Shown here piece after piece: positions 27,907-37,072 of a stretch of 64,000 bases of DNA. The translations under genes and the position numbers were made by a program. Within the stretch, counting starts at the first letter, position 1; each line of letters starts with the position of its first letter. The notes below the pieces were generated by a model, which saw nothing but the letters and a program-made list of their open reading frames with translations, searched no databases and was not told the DNA's origin. The stretch spans positions 124,001-188,000 of the forward strand of contig JAPMTS010000014.1 in NCBI GenBank assembly GCA_026552955.1. Reading direction: 5' to 3'. Origin of the DNA: Candidatus Methanoperedens sp. (GTDB lineage Archaea; Halobacteriota; Methanosarcinia; Methanosarcinales; Methanoperedenaceae).

Positions 27907-29154
27907 ATGGTCGAATCAGACGCACATAAAAAATACGAATTCAAAAGGACGCTTGAGGCTCTTCGCGATAAACGCGGCCGGGGCACCGAACTTATCTCGC
28001 TTTATATTCCGCATGACAAACAGGTTTCGGATATCACAAGCCAGCTCAGGGAAGAATTCGGGCAGGCCTCAAACATTAAGTCCAGGGTCACACGGCAGAA
28101 TGTGCAGGGTGCCATTGAATCGCTTTTGTCAAGACTTAAACTTATTCCAAAGGCGCCTGAGAACGGCGTAGTCATTTTTTGCGGAGCTGTGGACATAGGC
28201 GCGAATAAGACCGATATGCAAACCTTCATAATAGAGCCGCCAGAACCTATTGTTTCATACAAATATCACTGTGACTCATCATTCCTTCTCACGCCGCTTG
28301 AGGATATGCTGCATGAGCAAAAGACCTATGGCCTCCTTGTTCTTGACAGGCGCGAAGCCACAGTAGGTATATTGAAAGGAAAACATATCGAAGAGATGGC
28401 GCATCTTACGTCCAATGTTCCGGGCAAACAGAGAAAAGGTGGCCAGAGTGCGCACAGGTTCCAGCAGCTTCGACTCATTGCCATCAATGATTTCTATACC
28501 CGCATAGCAGACGCTGCAAGCGAGGTCTTCCTTGGGATAAACCAGAAGGATTTTGAGGGTGTATTCATAGGCGGGCCATCCCCCACAAAAGAAGAATTTG
28601 AAGCGGGGGAATTCCTTCATCATGAAATCCAAAAAAAGATACTTGGCCTTTTCGATGTGGCAAACACCGATGAGTCGGGTTTGACCGAACTTTTCGATAA
28701 ACTGGGCGATGCTTTGCAGAACGTGGAAGTTGTCCAGGAGAAAAAACACATGGAACGTTTCCTTAAGGAACTTGTGAATGAATTGGGTCTTGCTTCTTAT
28801 GGCGAGGAGCAGGTGAGGAAAAACCTCCAGATGGGTTCTGTAGAAACGCTTTTGCTCTCGGATGAACTGCGAAAGGTGCGACTTACCATAAAATGCGGTA
28901 ATTGCGATTTTGAAGAAAAAAAGACCATGACCAAAAAACTCGGGGATGATGAATATCAGCCAGGCAATTGCACAAAGTGCGGATCAAGCCTGAGGGTAGT
29001 GGAATCCGTAGATATCGTGGAGGAGCTTTCAAACATCGCCGACCAGATGGGTACGAACATTGCTTTCATTTCAAGTGATTTTGAAGAAGGGAACCAGCTT
29101 TTAAGCGCATTTGGCGGGATTGCAGCTATTTTGAGGTTCAAGACCGGGATTTAA
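27907..29154 (+). CDS. prf1: Peptide chain release factor aRF1
   Basis: The 415-residue protein carries the stop-codon recognition motif NIKSRVTR at about residue 58 and the peptidyl-tRNA hydrolysis motif KGGQSAHRF at about residue 180, with the usual C-terminal zinc-knuckle (CGNCDFEEKK, CTKCGSS). It ends translation at all three stop codons unless TAG is recoded. The ATG follows GGAAGGAG. It converges with the 67-residue gene at 29151, overlapping by 4 nt. Confidence 0.96.
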   Translation: MVESDAHKKYEFKRTLEALRDKRGRGTELISLYIPHDKQVSDITSQLREEFGQASNIKSRVTRQNVQGAIESLLSRLKLIPKAPENGVVIFCGAVDIGANKTDMQTFIIEPPEPIVSYKYHCDSSFLLTPLEDMLHEQKTYGLLVLDRREATVGILKGKHIEEMAHLTSNVPGKQRKGGQSAHRFQQLRLIAINDFYTRIADAASEVFLGINQKDFEGVFIGGPSPTKEEFEAGEFLHHEIQKKILGLFDVANTDESGLTELFDKLGDALQNVEVVQEKKHMERFLKELVNELGLASYGEEQVRKNLQMGSVETLLLSDELRKVRLTIKCGNCDFEEKKTMTKKLGDDEYQPGNCTKCGSSLRVVESVDIVEELSNIADQMGTNIAFISSDFEEGNQLLSAFGGIAAILRFKTGI

Positions 29155-29354
29155 TATTTTTTCTTGTTTACCGTGCATTTGATGGTCAGATCGATCGATA
29201 AGCCGTTAATTGATTCCTCGGCATCCCGAAGCGTTTCCTTGATATTAGCATCATCAAGTACCTTCTGTATATGGCCTTTTATCCGTAAATAGCGGACATA
29301 CTCGTCAACGGTAAGCTGCTTTTCGTTATTTTCCTCAATAGAGATTAAACTCAT
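29151..29354 (-). CDS. 67-residue hypothetical protein
   Basis: The product is helical and acidic (VDEYVRYLRIKGHIQKVLDDANI) with a beta-like end (LSIDLTIKCTVNKKKY). TTATATTTA lies about 25 nt before the ATG, so a leaderless message is plausible. The stop overlaps the prf1 stop on the other strand. No family recognised. Confidence 0.5.
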   Translation of the reverse strand: MSLISIEENNEKQLTVDEYVRYLRIKGHIQKVLDDANIKETLRDAEESINGLSIDLTIKCTVNKKKY

Positions 29355-29441
29355 CCACGTATTAATATGTAAATATAAGCAAAATATTTTTTGATAAGAA
29401 AAGAATTTATGTGATGTGAAAGCCTCACATCACTTCAAATG

Positions 29442-30422
29442 TTACTGTCCTTCCATGAATGGACTCTTGACACCTGTCAAGACTGCCATTACACGTACTC
29501 TGCCTGTGAGCTGGTCATCAACTTTTGCGCCCCAGATAACTCTCTTTGTATTCGGGACTTTGTCCATTATCAATTCGCCTGTGACCGCTACCTCTTCGAG
29601 TGTCAGGTCTTCACCACCAACGATGTGGATTAATACACCATAAGTTGCTGACATATCGGAAATATCAAGCAATGGGACTGCAAGTGCCTGTGAAACTGCC
29701 TTTGCTACCCTGTCCTCACCGTCGCCTTCGCCAATGCCTATTGCTGAGACTCCACCGCGCTCCATTACTGCGCGAAGGTCTGCGTAATCAAGGTTGATCA
29801 GGCTTGGCTGTGTGATGGTTTCGGTAATATTCTTGACAAATGCGCCTATAAGTGCATTTGCTACTGCAAGGGCTTCTTTTAAGGGAAGGTTTCCTGCAAC
29901 TTCTCTCAATTTTCCGTTATCAATGACAATCGTTGCGTCGCAGCTTGCAGAGAGAGCTTTGATTGCTTCTCTTGCTTTCTCTCTCCTGAACTGTTCGATC
30001 TTGAATGGAATGGTAACACAAGCAATTGTGAGGCAGCCCAGTTCTCTTGTTAATTCACCAACTACAGGTATTGCTCCCGTACCGGTTCCTCCTCCCAATC
30101 CTGCTACAAGGAAAACAAGGTTTGTACCTTCAAGCTCAGCCCTGATTTCTTCCATGTTCTCTTTAGTTGCCTGGGCACCCATTTCCGGATATCCACCGCA
30201 TCCGTGTCCCTTGCATAATTTTTCACCCAGCAGAACCAGTTTATCGGCTTTGCTCATTGTACTTAAGTGATTTACATCAGTATTAGCTGCGATGATCTTT
30301 CCGCCCGCCATTCCTTTTTCTGCGATCCATGTCGTAATATTACATCCTGCGCCACCAAGCCCGACTACGGCCACTGATGGCTTTGACGTCTTTACAAACT
30401 CTGCCAACTTTTCGTTAACCAT
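29442..30422 (-). CDS. ftsZ: Cell division GTPase FtsZ (tubulin family)
   Basis: The 326-residue protein has the nucleotide-binding loop VVGLGGAGCNITTW, the tubulin signature AGLGGGTGTGAIPVVG and the T7 loop INLDYADLRAVM with catalytic acidic residues. It polymerises at mid-cell to drive division. It is shorter than typical archaeal FtsZ1 (about 370) and has an unusual Cys-containing insert, LCKGHGCGGYPEMGAQ. A TATATAC box about 60 nt upstream suggests its own promoter, separate from the cdh genes. Confidence 0.92.
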   Translation of the reverse strand: MVNEKLAEFVKTSKPSVAVVGLGGAGCNITTWIAEKGMAGGKIIAANTDVNHLSTMSKADKLVLLGEKLCKGHGCGGYPEMGAQATKENMEEIRAELEGTNLVFLVAGLGGGTGTGAIPVVGELTRELGCLTIACVTIPFKIEQFRREKAREAIKALSASCDATIVIDNGKLREVAGNLPLKEALAVANALIGAFVKNITETITQPSLINLDYADLRAVMERGGVSAIGIGEGDGEDRVAKAVSQALAVPLLDISDMSATYGVLIHIVGGEDLTLEEVAVTGELIMDKVPNTKRVIWGAKVDDQLTGRVRVMAVLTGVKSPFMEGQ

Positions 30423-30535
30423 GTTAAATGCCTCTTTCGAACCACATTTGGGTCTCTCTTCTATTTACACTCTTAAAGTATATAGATTTGATTGGTAAAA
30501 AGGTGTGTAAAAGTGAAAAAAGGTGTGATCTTTTT

Positions 30536-31945
30536 TTATTTGGGTTTTGGAGGCCAATTCTTCTCCATCCAGCCAGGGATCCGTCCCGAATCAGGTGGAC
30601 CGATCATCACACGAAGTCCTGTCACATCCTCCACATCTCCCTGCAGCCTTGCTGCAAGACCGGGAAGGATCAGGGTACTGTGAGATGTTTTGTCTTTAAA
30701 TTCGAAATTGGCCTTCTGGAATGTATCTTTTATTTTGGCCGCAGTAAGCTGTCCGCCTGCGACAGCCGCTTCAACCCCTATGCCGTCGGTATCAACCGCC
30801 GCAAGATAACAGTTTATCTTATTGGAAGAAAGGTCGCTTTCCACGGTATAGTAAGTAAGAGCAAAATTTGTTGTTACTATCACAGGTGAATCCTTTGTTG
30901 GCGAACCAACCTCATTTACACCCGGCGCCACCTTCACTGGCGTTCGCGGATCGGTATAGATCGTATCCCGTATGTGAACTTCAGGCAGCATGGCATACGG
31001 TTCAAGGCTGTGAAGTATCATTATGTCGCCGTACTTTACCGTAAACATCGAAGCAAGCACTGTTTCCCAGTATGAAGCAGTCACTGTGTCCTTAAAAACA
31101 AGCCATGCATTAAGGGGAACAGCCATGATCGGGTAGGCTATATCCTTTTGTCCTTCTTTTATCCCTGATCTTCGAAGTTTTATGAACCTCTCAAAAGTGT
31201 CTTTTAATTGTTTACCCTGCGGATATGTGCCAGGGTCAAGAATAAGGTCCTTTATACCCATTTCCTTGAAGGTAAGGGCCATGGACTTTAGCTTATCAAG
31301 ATCCGAAGAGAATAATACAACAGGGACCTTATAATTCAAAGCTAGTTCTGAAACTTCAATCCAGTTTTTCTCGGTCGCTGCATAAATCAGAGGATTTTTA
31401 TCCTTGACAACATCAAGTGCTGCTTTCAATGCGGCCGGATCAAATGAACACAGTACCAGGGGAAGTTTTGTTGTTTCATTTACTTTTCTGACCGCAGCTG
31501 CAAATTTCAGGGCATCACCCGAAACGCATCTTACGGCTATCATGTCAACTTTCAGGAATTTGCCTACATAGAATTTACGGAAATTCTGTATTTTGTTCAC
31601 CCTTTCCACAAGGTCATTTTCAGGCATTGTGTCCCATACATCATATGCAAAGGCGGTGGGATCAAAGAACGTCAGCTGATGGCGATAAAGGATATCATCC
31701 CCCCCGATCCTTTTTGCATGTTCACCCGTACCTAGAGTAATTTCATGTATCTCAGGAGCAAGCAGTGTCTGTAATTCCAGGTATTTTTTCTTGAAATTTT
31801 CCTTGAGTATGGGCGGGCAATCATCTATCTTCTTTGACCTGTCGATGAGATGGGACGCAAAAGCCATGCATGTTGCTTCACCGCATTCTGCGCAATTTGT
31901 CTGTGGCAGGTATTTATACACCTGGAGAGGGCTGTTCAGTTTCAT
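30536..31945 (-). CDS. cdhE: Acetyl-CoA decarbonylase/synthase gamma subunit (corrinoid Fe-S protein, large)
   Basis: The 469-residue protein starts [21 protein letters not shown]. Its N-terminal cluster motif C-x2-C-x4-C with a later Cys (TNCAECGEATCMAFA, DDCPP) binds one 4Fe-4S, and a TIM-barrel domain plus C-terminal corrinoid domain follow. It carries the methyl group between H4MPT and the acetyl-CoA synthase subunit. The ATG overlaps the cdhD stop as TAATG, so an upstream in-frame extension is rejected. Confidence 0.95.
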   Translation of the reverse strand: MKLNSPLQVYKYLPQTNCAECGEATCMAFASHLIDRSKKIDDCPPILKENFKKKYLELQTLLAPEIHEITLGTGEHAKRIGGDDILYRHQLTFFDPTAFAYDVWDTMPENDLVERVNKIQNFRKFYVGKFLKVDMIAVRCVSGDALKFAAAVRKVNETTKLPLVLCSFDPAALKAALDVVKDKNPLIYAATEKNWIEVSELALNYKVPVVLFSSDLDKLKSMALTFKEMGIKDLILDPGTYPQGKQLKDTFERFIKLRRSGIKEGQKDIAYPIMAVPLNAWLVFKDTVTASYWETVLASMFTVKYGDIMILHSLEPYAMLPEVHIRDTIYTDPRTPVKVAPGVNEVGSPTKDSPVIVTTNFALTYYTVESDLSSNKINCYLAAVDTDGIGVEAAVAGGQLTAAKIKDTFQKANFEFKDKTSHSTLILPGLAARLQGDVEDVTGLRVMIGPPDSGRIPGWMEKNWPPKPK

Positions 31946-33228
31946 TATACCACCGCCGCGATCCAATTATCAATATTTAAGGGTTCTGTTTCCTTCAGGC
32001 CATATAATGTCTGGGTAATTTCCTTGAGAACCTGTACTGCAGTTGGATGCATCATCATGAAAAGGTCGTTCCCTGCTAGAGATAATGTCAATCCGGTGAT
32101 AATTTCCCATATCGGTCCGCGATACTCACGAGGTCCCCAGTCGGAATCTTCCTTCAATGGTGATGATGTCATCCATGCCTCACGGGCTCCCCATGCATTA
32201 GTGGTGCCGCTTGACATCGGGAAATTGAGTTCGGTATCACCTGAGAGACCGGCAAGCCTGATACGTTCCATATTCGTGTAAGCATAATCAAGGCCGTATC
32301 CAAGAGCAGCGGTCGTAGGGTCCATCAATATATTTTCACGCGCCACACCGCATTGTTTCATAAGTTTGCGATTCAATTCTTTTTGCGCATTTATCTCAAG
32401 TTGAGTCCATGAAAGTACTACATGGTTATATTTCTTGGCCGCCTCAGCGATCCTGGCATAATCAAGGTTCAAGCTGGCCGATGCAAGAATACACCGTTCA
32501 CCTTCGGCGACTTCTGCGGCTTTCTCAAGAACAGCCGGATCTTTTTCGGGGTTGCCGGAACCTCCGATCACGATTGGAACGTCTACGGCCTGCAGAACCT
32601 CTTCCACGGTTTTTGCCGCCTGAGCAGGTGATGTGTCCTTTATGTTAGGATCTGTGCTGATAAGATGTATAGTGACCATATCCGCCCCGAAATCCCGGAC
32701 TACTTTCTTTGCCCATTCCGCAGGAGAATTGATGACATCTTCATAATTGGATTTTACCGCTTTTGCCATGTTGATAGGCATATCAAAAACATCCATAGTA
32801 ATGTGATTGCGATGCGGCATCGGGCTGTCAAAATAATAGGGAAGGGCATTTTCCCCGCCAAGCGTTATTGTACTTTTTCTGCTTCCACCGTCTGATGATG
32901 TTGCCCCAAGTACTACTTCCTGTATGGGAGTCTTCCATTCCTCTATTTTTCCCACACTGAATTTCGACTCGATTAACGTGCTTAACCTCTTTGGAGCTGC
33001 AGGTCCCCCCAAGATTTGGTCAACGGGATAACCCAATATTCTTGAAATATTCATCAAGTGAATAGCCATCTGGGCAGTCTCATGACCTAATGCATAGGCC
33101 ATCTGGGGATTCATACCCGCCTGTCCGAGGTCTATCTCAACATCACCTTCAATTTTTACTCCTTCGAGCGCTTCAATTTCGCCACCAAAGAGCGTTCCAA
33201 GTTCTGAGAGTTTGATCTTTTTTGTCAT
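31945..33228 (-). CDS. cdhD: Acetyl-CoA decarbonylase/synthase delta subunit (corrinoid Fe-S protein, small)
   Basis: The 427-residue protein starts [21 protein letters not shown] at ATG 33228, the normal CdhD start. It contains [21 protein letters not shown] and [20 protein letters not shown]. It partners CdhE to form the corrinoid Fe-S methyl carrier of the ACDS complex. A longer frame to 33279 would extend into the promoter region. The cdhABC genes for the catalytic subunits are not in this window. Confidence 0.95.
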   Translation of the reverse strand: MTKKIKLSELGTLFGGEIEALEGVKIEGDVEIDLGQAGMNPQMAYALGHETAQMAIHLMNISRILGYPVDQILGGPAAPKRLSTLIESKFSVGKIEEWKTPIQEVVLGATSSDGGSRKSTITLGGENALPYYFDSPMPHRNHITMDVFDMPINMAKAVKSNYEDVINSPAEWAKKVVRDFGADMVTIHLISTDPNIKDTSPAQAAKTVEEVLQAVDVPIVIGGSGNPEKDPAVLEKAAEVAEGERCILASASLNLDYARIAEAAKKYNHVVLSWTQLEINAQKELNRKLMKQCGVARENILMDPTTAALGYGLDYAYTNMERIRLAGLSGDTELNFPMSSGTTNAWGAREAWMTSSPLKEDSDWGPREYRGPIWEIITGLTLSLAGNDLFMMMHPTAVQVLKEITQTLYGLKETEPLNIDNWIAAVV

Positions 33229-33273
33229 TCTTACATCCCATTTCGCACTATTAATCGTCCAAGATGGGACTGG

Positions 33274-33292
33274 GTGCATATATATTTTTATA
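33274..33292 (-). promoter_or_regulatory. TATA-box region of cdhDE
   Basis: The minus strand has AAATATAAAAATATATATG here, about 45-60 nt upstream of the cdhD ATG. It is the strongest TATA-like stretch in the gap and faces the divergent small Cys protein gene. Confidence 0.5.
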
Positions 33293-33386
33293 TTTCAGGA
33301 TACACAATTTACAAAAAAAATTACATGCTCACCAAATTTAAATATTAAAACATCTATTGCAAGGTAAAGAACAATGTGTGGAAAAA

Positions 33387-33638
33387 ATGAACGGAGAAAA
33401 AGAGATGGATCTCACCATTGGAAAATGTGGTATTGCCTGTGGATTATGTAAAAATTTCAATAACGGATGCCAGGGGTGTGAAATCGAGAACTATTCCAAA
33501 CATGCATGCATCATTTTCAATTGTGCCGAAAAAAAAAAAATCAGTTATTGTCAAAAGTGTGTGGAGTTTCCATGCAATTTGATGAGAGGTCTTTCCAAAT
33601 CATATTGTCCCGTATTCACTTCAATAAAAATAGAGTGA
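33387..33638 (+). CDS. DUF3795-like small Cys-rich protein
   Basis: The product of about 83 residues is Cys-rich: IGKCGIACGLCKNFNNGCQGCEI, then HACIIFNCAEKK and YCQKCVEFPC. This is the pattern of DUF3795, small archaeal/bacterial proteins presumed to bind zinc or Fe-S. I start at ATG 33387; ATG 33405 (GGAG upstream) is an alternative. A run of A at 33529-33540 could cause slippage. Confidence 0.7.
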   Translation: MNGEKEMDLTIGKCGIACGLCKNFNNGCQGCEIENYSKHACIIFNCAEKKKISYCQKCVEFPCNLMRGLSKSYCPVFTSIKIE

Positions 33639-33654
33639 GTAAAAACCACATCTA

Positions 33655-34443
33655 TTACCATGAATTCTTCATAGCATACTCAACCGCATTCCGAAAGATC
33701 GCTATTCCTGCACCTTCTTCCGGCAATTCTTCACGTGTCCATCTGGGATGGTTCGTCCTGTGCTGGAATGCCTCAGGATGGGGCATCATCCCGAAAACAC
33801 GGCCCGTCTTATTGCATATTGCTGCGATATTATTCACCGAGCCATTGGGATTGTGGGGATATCCCGCAGATTTTCCTTCCGTATCCACATATTGAAAAAC
33901 AATATGATTGCCTTTTTTCAACTTTTCAAGAACCTGCAGGTTCTTTGTCACGAACTTACCCTCACCGTGGCGCACAGGAAGGTAGATATTCTCAATCCCT
34001 TTCGTAAACACACATTTTGATGTTCTATTTGCCTTAAGATGCACCCACCTGTCCTCGAATCTTCCCGAATCATTATAGGTAAGTGTTACTTCCTGGGTGG
34101 AATAATCCTCATTAAAACCCGGAAGCAAACCCATTTTTACCATTGCCTGGTAACCATTGCAGATACCAAGGATCAATTTTCCCGAATCGATGAACTCCTG
34201 TATTTGCTCTCCAATATTATATTTGACCATATTCGCAAGTACTTTGCCAGAGGCGATATCATCCCCGAATGAAAAGCCGCCGGGGAATGAAAGGATATGA
34301 TAATCGGAAAGTCTTTCTTTTCCATTGATCAGGTCATTGATATGTACACGTTCTGCTCTGGCTCCTGCACGTTTGAATGCATGCTGGGTTTCTCTATCGC
34401 AGTTGATGCCGTAGCCTGTAAGGACAAGAACTTTTGGGATCAT
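33655..34443 (-). CDS. purQ: Phosphoribosylformylglycinamidine synthase subunit PurQ
   Basis: The 262-residue class I glutamine amidotransferase shows the nucleophile Cys in LILGICNGYQAMVK (about residue 94) and the His-Glu pair in MMPHPEAFQH, with FPGGFSFGDDIASG typical of PurQ. It supplies ammonia from glutamine to PurL in purine synthesis. The length exceeds bacterial PurQ (about 225) because of an insert around FNEDYSTQEVTLTYNDSG, also seen in other archaea. Confidence 0.93.
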   Translation of the reverse strand: MIPKVLVLTGYGINCDRETQHAFKRAGARAERVHINDLINGKERLSDYHILSFPGGFSFGDDIASGKVLANMVKYNIGEQIQEFIDSGKLILGICNGYQAMVKMGLLPGFNEDYSTQEVTLTYNDSGRFEDRWVHLKANRTSKCVFTKGIENIYLPVRHGEGKFVTKNLQVLEKLKKGNHIVFQYVDTEGKSAGYPHNPNGSVNNIAAICNKTGRVFGMMPHPEAFQHRTNHPRWTREELPEEGAGIAIFRNAVEYAMKNSW

Positions 34444-34664
34444 TGATTTTCCAGTAATTTTTAGGTTTTCCTGTATATTGAATTAATCTATAATAAGGTC
34501 ACCGGGGACAGGTATTCAGAAGTATTGGATTTGAATTACTTTCCCTGGTTGCATTGCTTGAATATAGCACAATGAATAGTGCAAGATATAATCCATATAA
34601 GCCACCAACCGCAAATAGGGTTTAATAAGTTAAATTTAATATCAAGCTATAAGAGGTTACAGGA
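34444..34664. other. Divergent promoter region
   Basis: AT-rich gap between purQ (minus) and the CNNM-type gene (plus). TTTAATAAGTTAAATTTAAT near 34620-34640 is the best TATA-like site for the plus gene. No coding signal. Confidence 0.35.
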
Positions 34665-35984
34665 ATGTCCGATATCACTTTTCAAATTATGTTCATTATT
34701 CTTCTTACAATTGCTAACGGTGTTTTTTCCATGTCTGAGATTGCAATTGTTTCGGCACGTAAAGCGCGGCTTCAACAATGGGTCAATGAAGGAAATGCAA
34801 AGGCACGTGTGGCATTAGATCTTGCTGATTCACCCAATCGTTTATTATCCACAGTTCAAATTGGTATCACACTCATAGGCATACTGGCTGGTGTATTAGG
34901 TGGAGCAACAATATCAGAGGAACTATCGGCACGCTTGATTTCTATACCATTACTTGCGCCCTACAGCGAAGCTATCGCTCTAGGTATTGTGGTTCTGGGA
35001 ATTACCTATCTAACGCTGATTATCGGTGAACTTGTGCCCAAAAGACTGGCATTACATAACGCAGAGCGAATAGCCTGTACTGTGGCCGCTCCTATGCGCG
35101 TGTTATCCCGGATCGCCTCTCCAGCAGTTTATCTGTTGAGCATTTCGACAGATGCAGTACTCAGGATATTGGGAATACGACCAGCTGCCGAGTCGCCAGT
35201 AACAGAGGAAGAGATTAACATCCTGATCGAACAGGGCATGAAAGCTGGGACGTTTGAAGAAGCAGAACGAGATATGGTAGAGCATGTATTTCGCCTTGGC
35301 GACCTGCGTGTTGGTGCATTGATGACGCCGCGGACTGAGATAGTCTGGCTCGACATCGATGACACCCCCGAAGAAATACGGCGTAAGATAGCTGATAGCG
35401 GTAATTCCCGTTTTCCAGTAGGTCAGGGTAGCCTTGATAATATTCTTGGGATAGTGCAGGTTAAGGACATGTTGAGCCGTACCATGGCAGGTAAGCCCAC
35501 GGATCTGAAGGCATCCTTGAGGCGCCCGTTGTTTGTGCCCGAAAGTACGCATGCATTAAAAGTCCTGGAATTATTTAAGCAATCTGGCATACATATCTCA
35601 CTGGTAGTCGATGAATATGGCAGTGTTCAGGGATTGGTAACACTAAATGACATACTGGAAGAGATCGTTGGGGATATACCCTCGGTAGAGGACCTGGAGG
35701 AACCGCTGGCTGTGCAACGCGAAGATGGTTCGTGGTTACTGGATGGAATGTTACCTGTGAATGATTTCAAAGAAATATTCAGAATCAAACAACTGCCAGG
35801 AGAGGGCATCTATCAGACATTAGGCGGCTTTGTGCTGATGCATGTGGGGCGTATTCCTCATGAAGGTAATCATTTTGATTGGGGTGAATTACGCTTTGAG
35901 GTGGTGGATATGGATAAAAACCGAATAGATAAGGTGCTGGTTATGCCTGCTCGAAAAGCATCCCCTGTTCAACAAACTAAATAA
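34665..35984 (+). CDS. CNNM/CorC-type transporter with CBS pair (hemolysin-C family)
   Basis: The 439-residue protein has an N-terminal DUF21 membrane domain (residues about 1-190: VFSMSEIAIVSARKARLQQW, ELVPKRLAL). A CBS pair follows (GALMTPRTEIVWLDIDD, NSRFPVGQGSLDNILGIVQVKDML, ISLVVDEYGSVQGLVTLNDILEEIVGDI), then a C-terminal CorC_HlyC domain. Relatives export Mg2+ or Na+/Co2+. Wording of the motifs is bacteria-like, so transfer is possible. A structured repeat-like segment follows at 36025. Confidence 0.9.
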   Translation: MSDITFQIMFIILLTIANGVFSMSEIAIVSARKARLQQWVNEGNAKARVALDLADSPNRLLSTVQIGITLIGILAGVLGGATISEELSARLISIPLLAPYSEAIALGIVVLGITYLTLIIGELVPKRLALHNAERIACTVAAPMRVLSRIASPAVYLLSISTDAVLRILGIRPAAESPVTEEEINILIEQGMKAGTFEEAERDMVEHVFRLGDLRVGALMTPRTEIVWLDIDDTPEEIRRKIADSGNSRFPVGQGSLDNILGIVQVKDMLSRTMAGKPTDLKASLRRPLFVPESTHALKVLELFKQSGIHISLVVDEYGSVQGLVTLNDILEEIVGDIPSVEDLEEPLAVQREDGSWLLDGMLPVNDFKEIFRIKQLPGEGIYQTLGGFVLMHVGRIPHEGNHFDWGELRFEVVDMDKNRIDKVLVMPARKASPVQQTK

Positions 35985-36024
35985 CACACAATGTGAAAGG
36001 ATAAGATAGCTTTTTAACTTCGTT

Positions 36025-36079
36025 GGGTTCAAAGGGTGAGCTAAGTCCCCTTCCGAAAGGTAGGGGATACAGCGAACCC
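36025..36079 (+). ncRNA. Structured element at the left side of an IS200/IS605 remnant
   Basis: GGGTTC (36025-36030) pairs with GAACCC (36074-36079). Inside, TCCCC-TT-CC-GAAA-GG-TA-GGGGA forms a hairpin closed by a GAAA tetraloop. A competing CAAAGGG/CCCTTTG pairing (36030-36036 with 36077-36083) could form an alternative fold. It lies 49 nt before the transposase remnant, so an IS left-end structure is likely. A riboswitch-like or other RNA is possible. Confidence 0.5.
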
Positions 36080-36127
36080 TTTGGAGAAATACTTTCACTC
36101 TGCATGGTATAAGCAGATATAGCTTCC

Positions 36128-36364
36128 TTGAAATATTACATGTTATTCAGAGCAAAGCCTACACTTGATATTCCAAAATACATGAATGCTATTAAGACGA
36201 TAACGTCGAGGGAAATAAAGAGGAACTTTCCAGAAGTAAAACAGAAATTGTGGGGTGAGGCATTCTGGTCTCCATTATATTTTCTTGCAACAAGCGGTCA
36301 GGTTACGCTGGAACAATTGAAAAGATATGTAGATGGGCAGGGAGAACCAGATGCAGCTAACTGA
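36128..36364 (+). pseudogene. C-terminal fragment of IS200-type transposase TnpA
   Basis: The product holds KPTLDIPKYMNAIKTITSRE, then FPEVKQKLWGEAFWSPLYFLATSG and KRYVDGQG. This is the C-terminal half of Y1 HUH transposases. The N-terminal half with the HUH metal site is missing, so it cannot be active. The 3' end overlaps the tnpB start in the usual way (14 nt). Confidence 0.8.
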
Positions 36365-36602
36365 AAAGGTCAGGATATCCCCTACAATAGAACAGGAAGA
36401 GGTATTATGGCACTTATCAGAGCAGTGCAGACTCATCTACAACTTTGCCCTTGCAGAAAGAAAAAAGCAGTGGGAACTAAATAATCTCAGATTCGGATTT
36501 CAGGTATTTCCATGGGGAAAACAGGAGTGGATAGGGTACACCAAGCAGCAGAACGACCTTCCATGGATAAAAGAATTGCAATTACCGGAAAACCCGGTGT
36601 AG
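36351..36602 (+). pseudogene. N-terminal fragment of TnpB (IS605 OrfB)
   Basis: The frame from ATG 36351 encodes MQLTEKVRISPTIEQEEVLW, then IYNFALAERKKQWE and GYTKQQNDLPWIKE, the first helix-turn-helix region of TnpB. Similarity ends near 36570, and a TAG follows at 36600. The RuvC-like nuclease is absent. The last bases of the fragment contain the start codon of the next gene. Confidence 0.8.
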
Positions 36603-37072
36603 GCAAGTCCACTGTTTGCCGCAATATTGTGGAACATCTGACCTGCACATATGGAGGGATGGTGAGTGCAGATATAAGAGTTGAAGGGGAACGTGTGGGG
36701 TTTGGAATAATGGATATCTCCACCAAAGAACAGGGAATCCTTGCCCACAAGGACGGTCACGGCCCTTGCGTGGGAAAATATAATGTTAATCTTGATGATC
36801 TTAACAATATAGGAGTAAACAGTATAAAAAATGCACTCAGTTACGATCTTGTAGTCATCGATGAGATAGCTCCGATGGAATTCAAGTCGAAGGAATTCAT
36901 CCAAATAGTAGAGAAGGCGCTCGACTCTTGCAAGAATATGCTTGTAGTGCTGCATCAAAAATCCAACCACCCACTTGCCCAGAGGATACGAGAAAAGTTT
37001 GAGATATATACCGTAACAGAGGATAACAGGGAAAGTATCGTGGCAGTGATAGTTAATAGGATAAAGAAATAG
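36563..37072 (+). CDS. THEP1-type nucleoside-triphosphatase
   Basis: The 169-residue protein starts MDKRIAITGKPGVGKSTVCR (P-loop) and has a Walker B region YDLVVIDEIAPMEFKSKEF plus MLVVLHQKSNHPLAQRI, as in archaeal THEP1 NTPases (human NTPCR relatives). The physiological substrate is unknown. The ATG lies inside the TnpB fragment in another frame and no ribosome binding site is visible, so the native leader was probably replaced by the IS remnant. Confidence 0.88.
   Translation: MDKRIAITGKPGVGKSTVCRNIVEHLTCTYGGMVSADIRVEGERVGFGIMDISTKEQGILAHKDGHGPCVGKYNVNLDDLNNIGVNSIKNALSYDLVVIDEIAPMEFKSKEFIQIVEKALDSCKNMLVVLHQKSNHPLAQRIREKFEIYTVTEDNRESIVAVIVNRIKK

Noticed and set aside
33228-33279. Longer CdhD reading from ATG 33279
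   Set aside because: It would start within the TATA region and add residues absent from CdhD proteins.
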